From Butyrivibrio sp. (GTDB lineage: Bacteria > Bacillota > Clostridia > Lachnospirales > Lachnospiraceae), in NCBI GenBank assembly GCA_015056655.1, contig SVFV01000010.1, positions 54,192 to 118,191 of the forward strand: 64,000 nt of DNA, written 5' to 3'. The position numbers and the translations under genes were made by a program. Each line of letters opens with the position of its first letter. The first letter of the stretch is position 1. This document shows, one piece after another, positions 62,702 through 64,000 of the stretch. The notes beneath the pieces were generated by a model. It searched no databases. It was not told the origin of the DNA and was given only the letters and a program-made list of their open reading frames with translations.

Positions 62702-62760
62702 AAGGCTTCTCATATTATGAAAATTTCTTGCAATATTTTTATAATTTATGAGAAGCTTTT
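62702..62760 (+). terminator. terminator of the sugar-acid operon
   Basis: A long AT-rich stem, with AGGCTTCTCAT on the left and ATGAGAAGCTTTT on the right, plus inner A/T pairing, ending in a T-rich tail. Confidence 0.75.
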
Positions 62761-62772
62761 CTTGTTTTGTAG

Positions 62773-62778
62773 TATAAT
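62773..62778 (+). promoter_or_regulatory. -10 box directly before the diguanylate cyclase start
   Basis: A perfect TATAAT ends 6 bp before the ATG at 62785, so transcription would begin at or beside the start codon. No clear -35 is present and no ribosome site lies between. Confidence 0.5.
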
Positions 62779-62784
62779 GATTGC

Positions 62785-63909
62785 ATGGTGACGAAAAAAA
62801 TAGATAAGTCAGAAGTTAATACATTTTATCAGTCCAAATATGACTACTACAGAATGCCAAGTTATGTATCTGCCTTACTCACTGGATTTTTGGAGACTAC
62901 TTATTTTGTCTCTGACTGTCAGATATTTGGCAGATTTGCGATAGAGACACTGATACCAAGATTTTTTATTTTGATACCGCTCATTTTACTTGCGCTTTTA
63001 GAGCCCAGAATCAAGAACTACAGAGTTGCAGTTTTTGCTTATTATTCAATAGCTCATGCTGCGATGTGGTGTACTATATGGGCGATATGGTATCTGCCAA
63101 ACAAGGACTTTGCAAGAGAGGGATTTATCATAATGCATCTCGCCTTCATTGCGATAGGCCTGGCAATGCCTGTCAAATATCAGATTCCGGTTCATTCAGG
63201 TGTCATTCTGAACATAATTATTTCAAATATGTGGAATCATTATGAGCATGTGGATCTTATGATATCCCTGGCAGTTCCGGTTTGGATCGGTGCTTCAATC
63301 CTCATGATCATATTGGAGAACTCCTACGCTGATCAGTATCTTATTCGAAAACAGCTTGAGAAGAACTCGACGACAGATAATCTGACAGAGGCATACAACA
63401 GGAATAAGTTCGAAGAGATTGCTGAATCAGATCATGAAATGCCGGCTGAAGCTGCTAATGCAAGTGTAGTCATTTTGATGATTGATATTGATAAGTTTAA
63501 GCGTGTAAATGATACCTATGGTCATGATGCAGGTGATAAGGTTCTCGTATTCCTTACAGAGAGAATCAAGGCGTGCATCAGAGCTACTGATCTTGTTATC
63601 AGATGGGGCGGCGAAGAATTCGTTGTTCTTTTGATGGGAGCAAGTACTACTGTAGGATTGAAAATTGCTGAACATATCAGGCATTCTGTTGAGACTACAG
63701 AGAATGAAGTTTGCCCTATTACTATCTCAGTTGGTGTCAGCCAGTATGATGGTAAGAATTATCATGAGGCTGTTAAACGTGCTGACAAAGCGCTGTATTA
63801 TGCCAAGGAGCACGGTAGAAACCTGGTGGTGCACTATGATGACATAGCAGAAGAAATTGCACCTGCTTCAAAAGATAAGAATAAGAAAGAAAAAAGCAAA
63901 AAGAAATAA
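62785..63909 (+). CDS. membrane diguanylate cyclase (GGDEF)
   Basis: 374 residues. About six membrane helices fill residues 25-190 with no known sensor domain. The GGDEF domain (about 200-358) has DIDKFKRVNDTYGHDAGD, the active RWGGEEF signature and, just before it, RATD, an inhibitory I-site (RxxD) at the normal spacing. It should make c-di-GMP and be feedback-inhibited. A Lys-rich tail (KDKNKKEKSKKK) ends the protein. It opposes the EAL protein encoded at 15.8 kb. No ribosome site is seen. Confidence 0.92.
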   Translation: MVTKKIDKSEVNTFYQSKYDYYRMPSYVSALLTGFLETTYFVSDCQIFGRFAIETLIPRFFILIPLILLALLEPRIKNYRVAVFAYYSIAHAAMWCTIWAIWYLPNKDFAREGFIIMHLAFIAIGLAMPVKYQIPVHSGVILNIIISNMWNHYEHVDLMISLAVPVWIGASILMIILENSYADQYLIRKQLEKNSTTDNLTEAYNRNKFEEIAESDHEMPAEAANASVVILMIDIDKFKRVNDTYGHDAGDKVLVFLTERIKACIRATDLVIRWGGEEFVVLLMGASTTVGLKIAEHIRHSVETTENEVCPITISVGVSQYDGKNYHEAVKRADKALYYAKEHGRNLVVHYDDIAEEIAPASKDKNKKEKSKKK

Positions 63910-63923
63910 TAAGAGATACAGAC

Positions 63924-63969
63924 GGAGCTGTGAAAAAATGAGATAATCATTTTTTCCAGCTCCCTTTTT
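63924..63969 (+). terminator. terminator after the diguanylate cyclase gene
   Basis: GGAGCTG-TGAAAAAATGA pairs with TCATTTTTTCCAGCTCC (63947-63963), then T5. Confidence 0.9.
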
Positions 63970-64000
63970 ATATCATTTTTTGTGAGGTATGCTGTTTCTG

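Noticed and set aside
1..64000. tRNA genes, CRISPR arrays, prophage or complete insertion sequences.
   Set aside because: Reading the gaps between genes showed no tRNA cloverleaf, no regularly spaced repeats and no transposase, integrase or phage structural gene.

Overview
The window looks like chromosomal DNA of a Gram-positive anaerobe of the Lachnospiraceae, with a Butyrivibrio or Pseudobutyrivibrio relative most likely. This is inference from moderately AT-rich DNA, strong AGGAGG-type ribosome sites, a GGGtGRT/NifU-like pair, DUF5688-like and DUF6465-like proteins, BspA-like and Big2 surface proteins, the dgt-dnaG-rpoD-trmK order and abundant c-di-GMP and hybrid-kinase genes. No rRNA, tRNA, CRISPR array or complete insertion sequence was seen.

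Layout. 1-1.4 kb: end of an MBOAT O-acyltransferase and its SGNH partner. 1.5-3.2 kb: NifU-like scaffold and GGGtGRT protein. 3.6-8.4 kb: an accessory block with an Rpn-family nuclease gene, then an XRE regulator, a CbxX-type AAA ATPase and a DUF5688-like protein, closed by a second copy of the Rpn 3' end, so the module lies between direct repeats of about 230 bp. 8.6-14.7 kb: three secreted proteins (a filamentous or Ig-like protein, a Big2/BspA-like protein, a GH25 muramidase) and a second CbxX-type AAA ATPase whose 3' end overlaps a convergent membrane protein gene. 15.2-15.6 kb: a strongly folded, perfectly bounded element without a gene.

15.6-30.2 kb is a signalling block: an EAL protein with two degenerate GGDEF domains, three hybrid histidine kinases and two receiver proteins, with pyrF and pyrE embedded. 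One kinase carries a whole DegV lipid-binding domain at its C-terminus. Only one of three Hpt-like domains keeps its phospho-accepting histidine, so phosphotransfer probably converges on that protein. 30.3-33.8 kb is a purEMND operon, followed by an SH3b membrane protein. 35.3-38.3 kb is a GntR-type regulator and clpC with a perfect palindrome across the predicted transcription start, then a small protein and radA. 40.3-45.1 kb is a complete branched-chain amino acid ABC transporter (liv), followed by a cytidylate-kinase-like gene. 46-50 kb holds a chemoreceptor and two tandem sugar-type binding lipoproteins with no transporter.

50-58.4 kb holds small envelope or hypothetical proteins and the macromolecular synthesis genes dgt-dnaG-rpoD-trmK and a uridine-kinase-like gene. 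On the minus strand rnpB (RNase P RNA) is followed at once by a secreted trypsin-like protease. 59.7-62.7 kb is a sugar-acid operon (gluconate 5-dehydrogenase, KDPG aldolase-VOC fusion, KDG kinase) preceded by a perfect cre-like operator. The window ends with a membrane diguanylate cyclase whose start codon lies directly after a consensus -10 box.

The best candidates for something undescribed are the repeat-bounded XRE/AAA/DUF5688 module, the kinase-receiver-DegV fusion, the receptor plus orphan binding proteins, and the folded element at 15350-15491. Domain assignments come from reading motifs; no database search was run.
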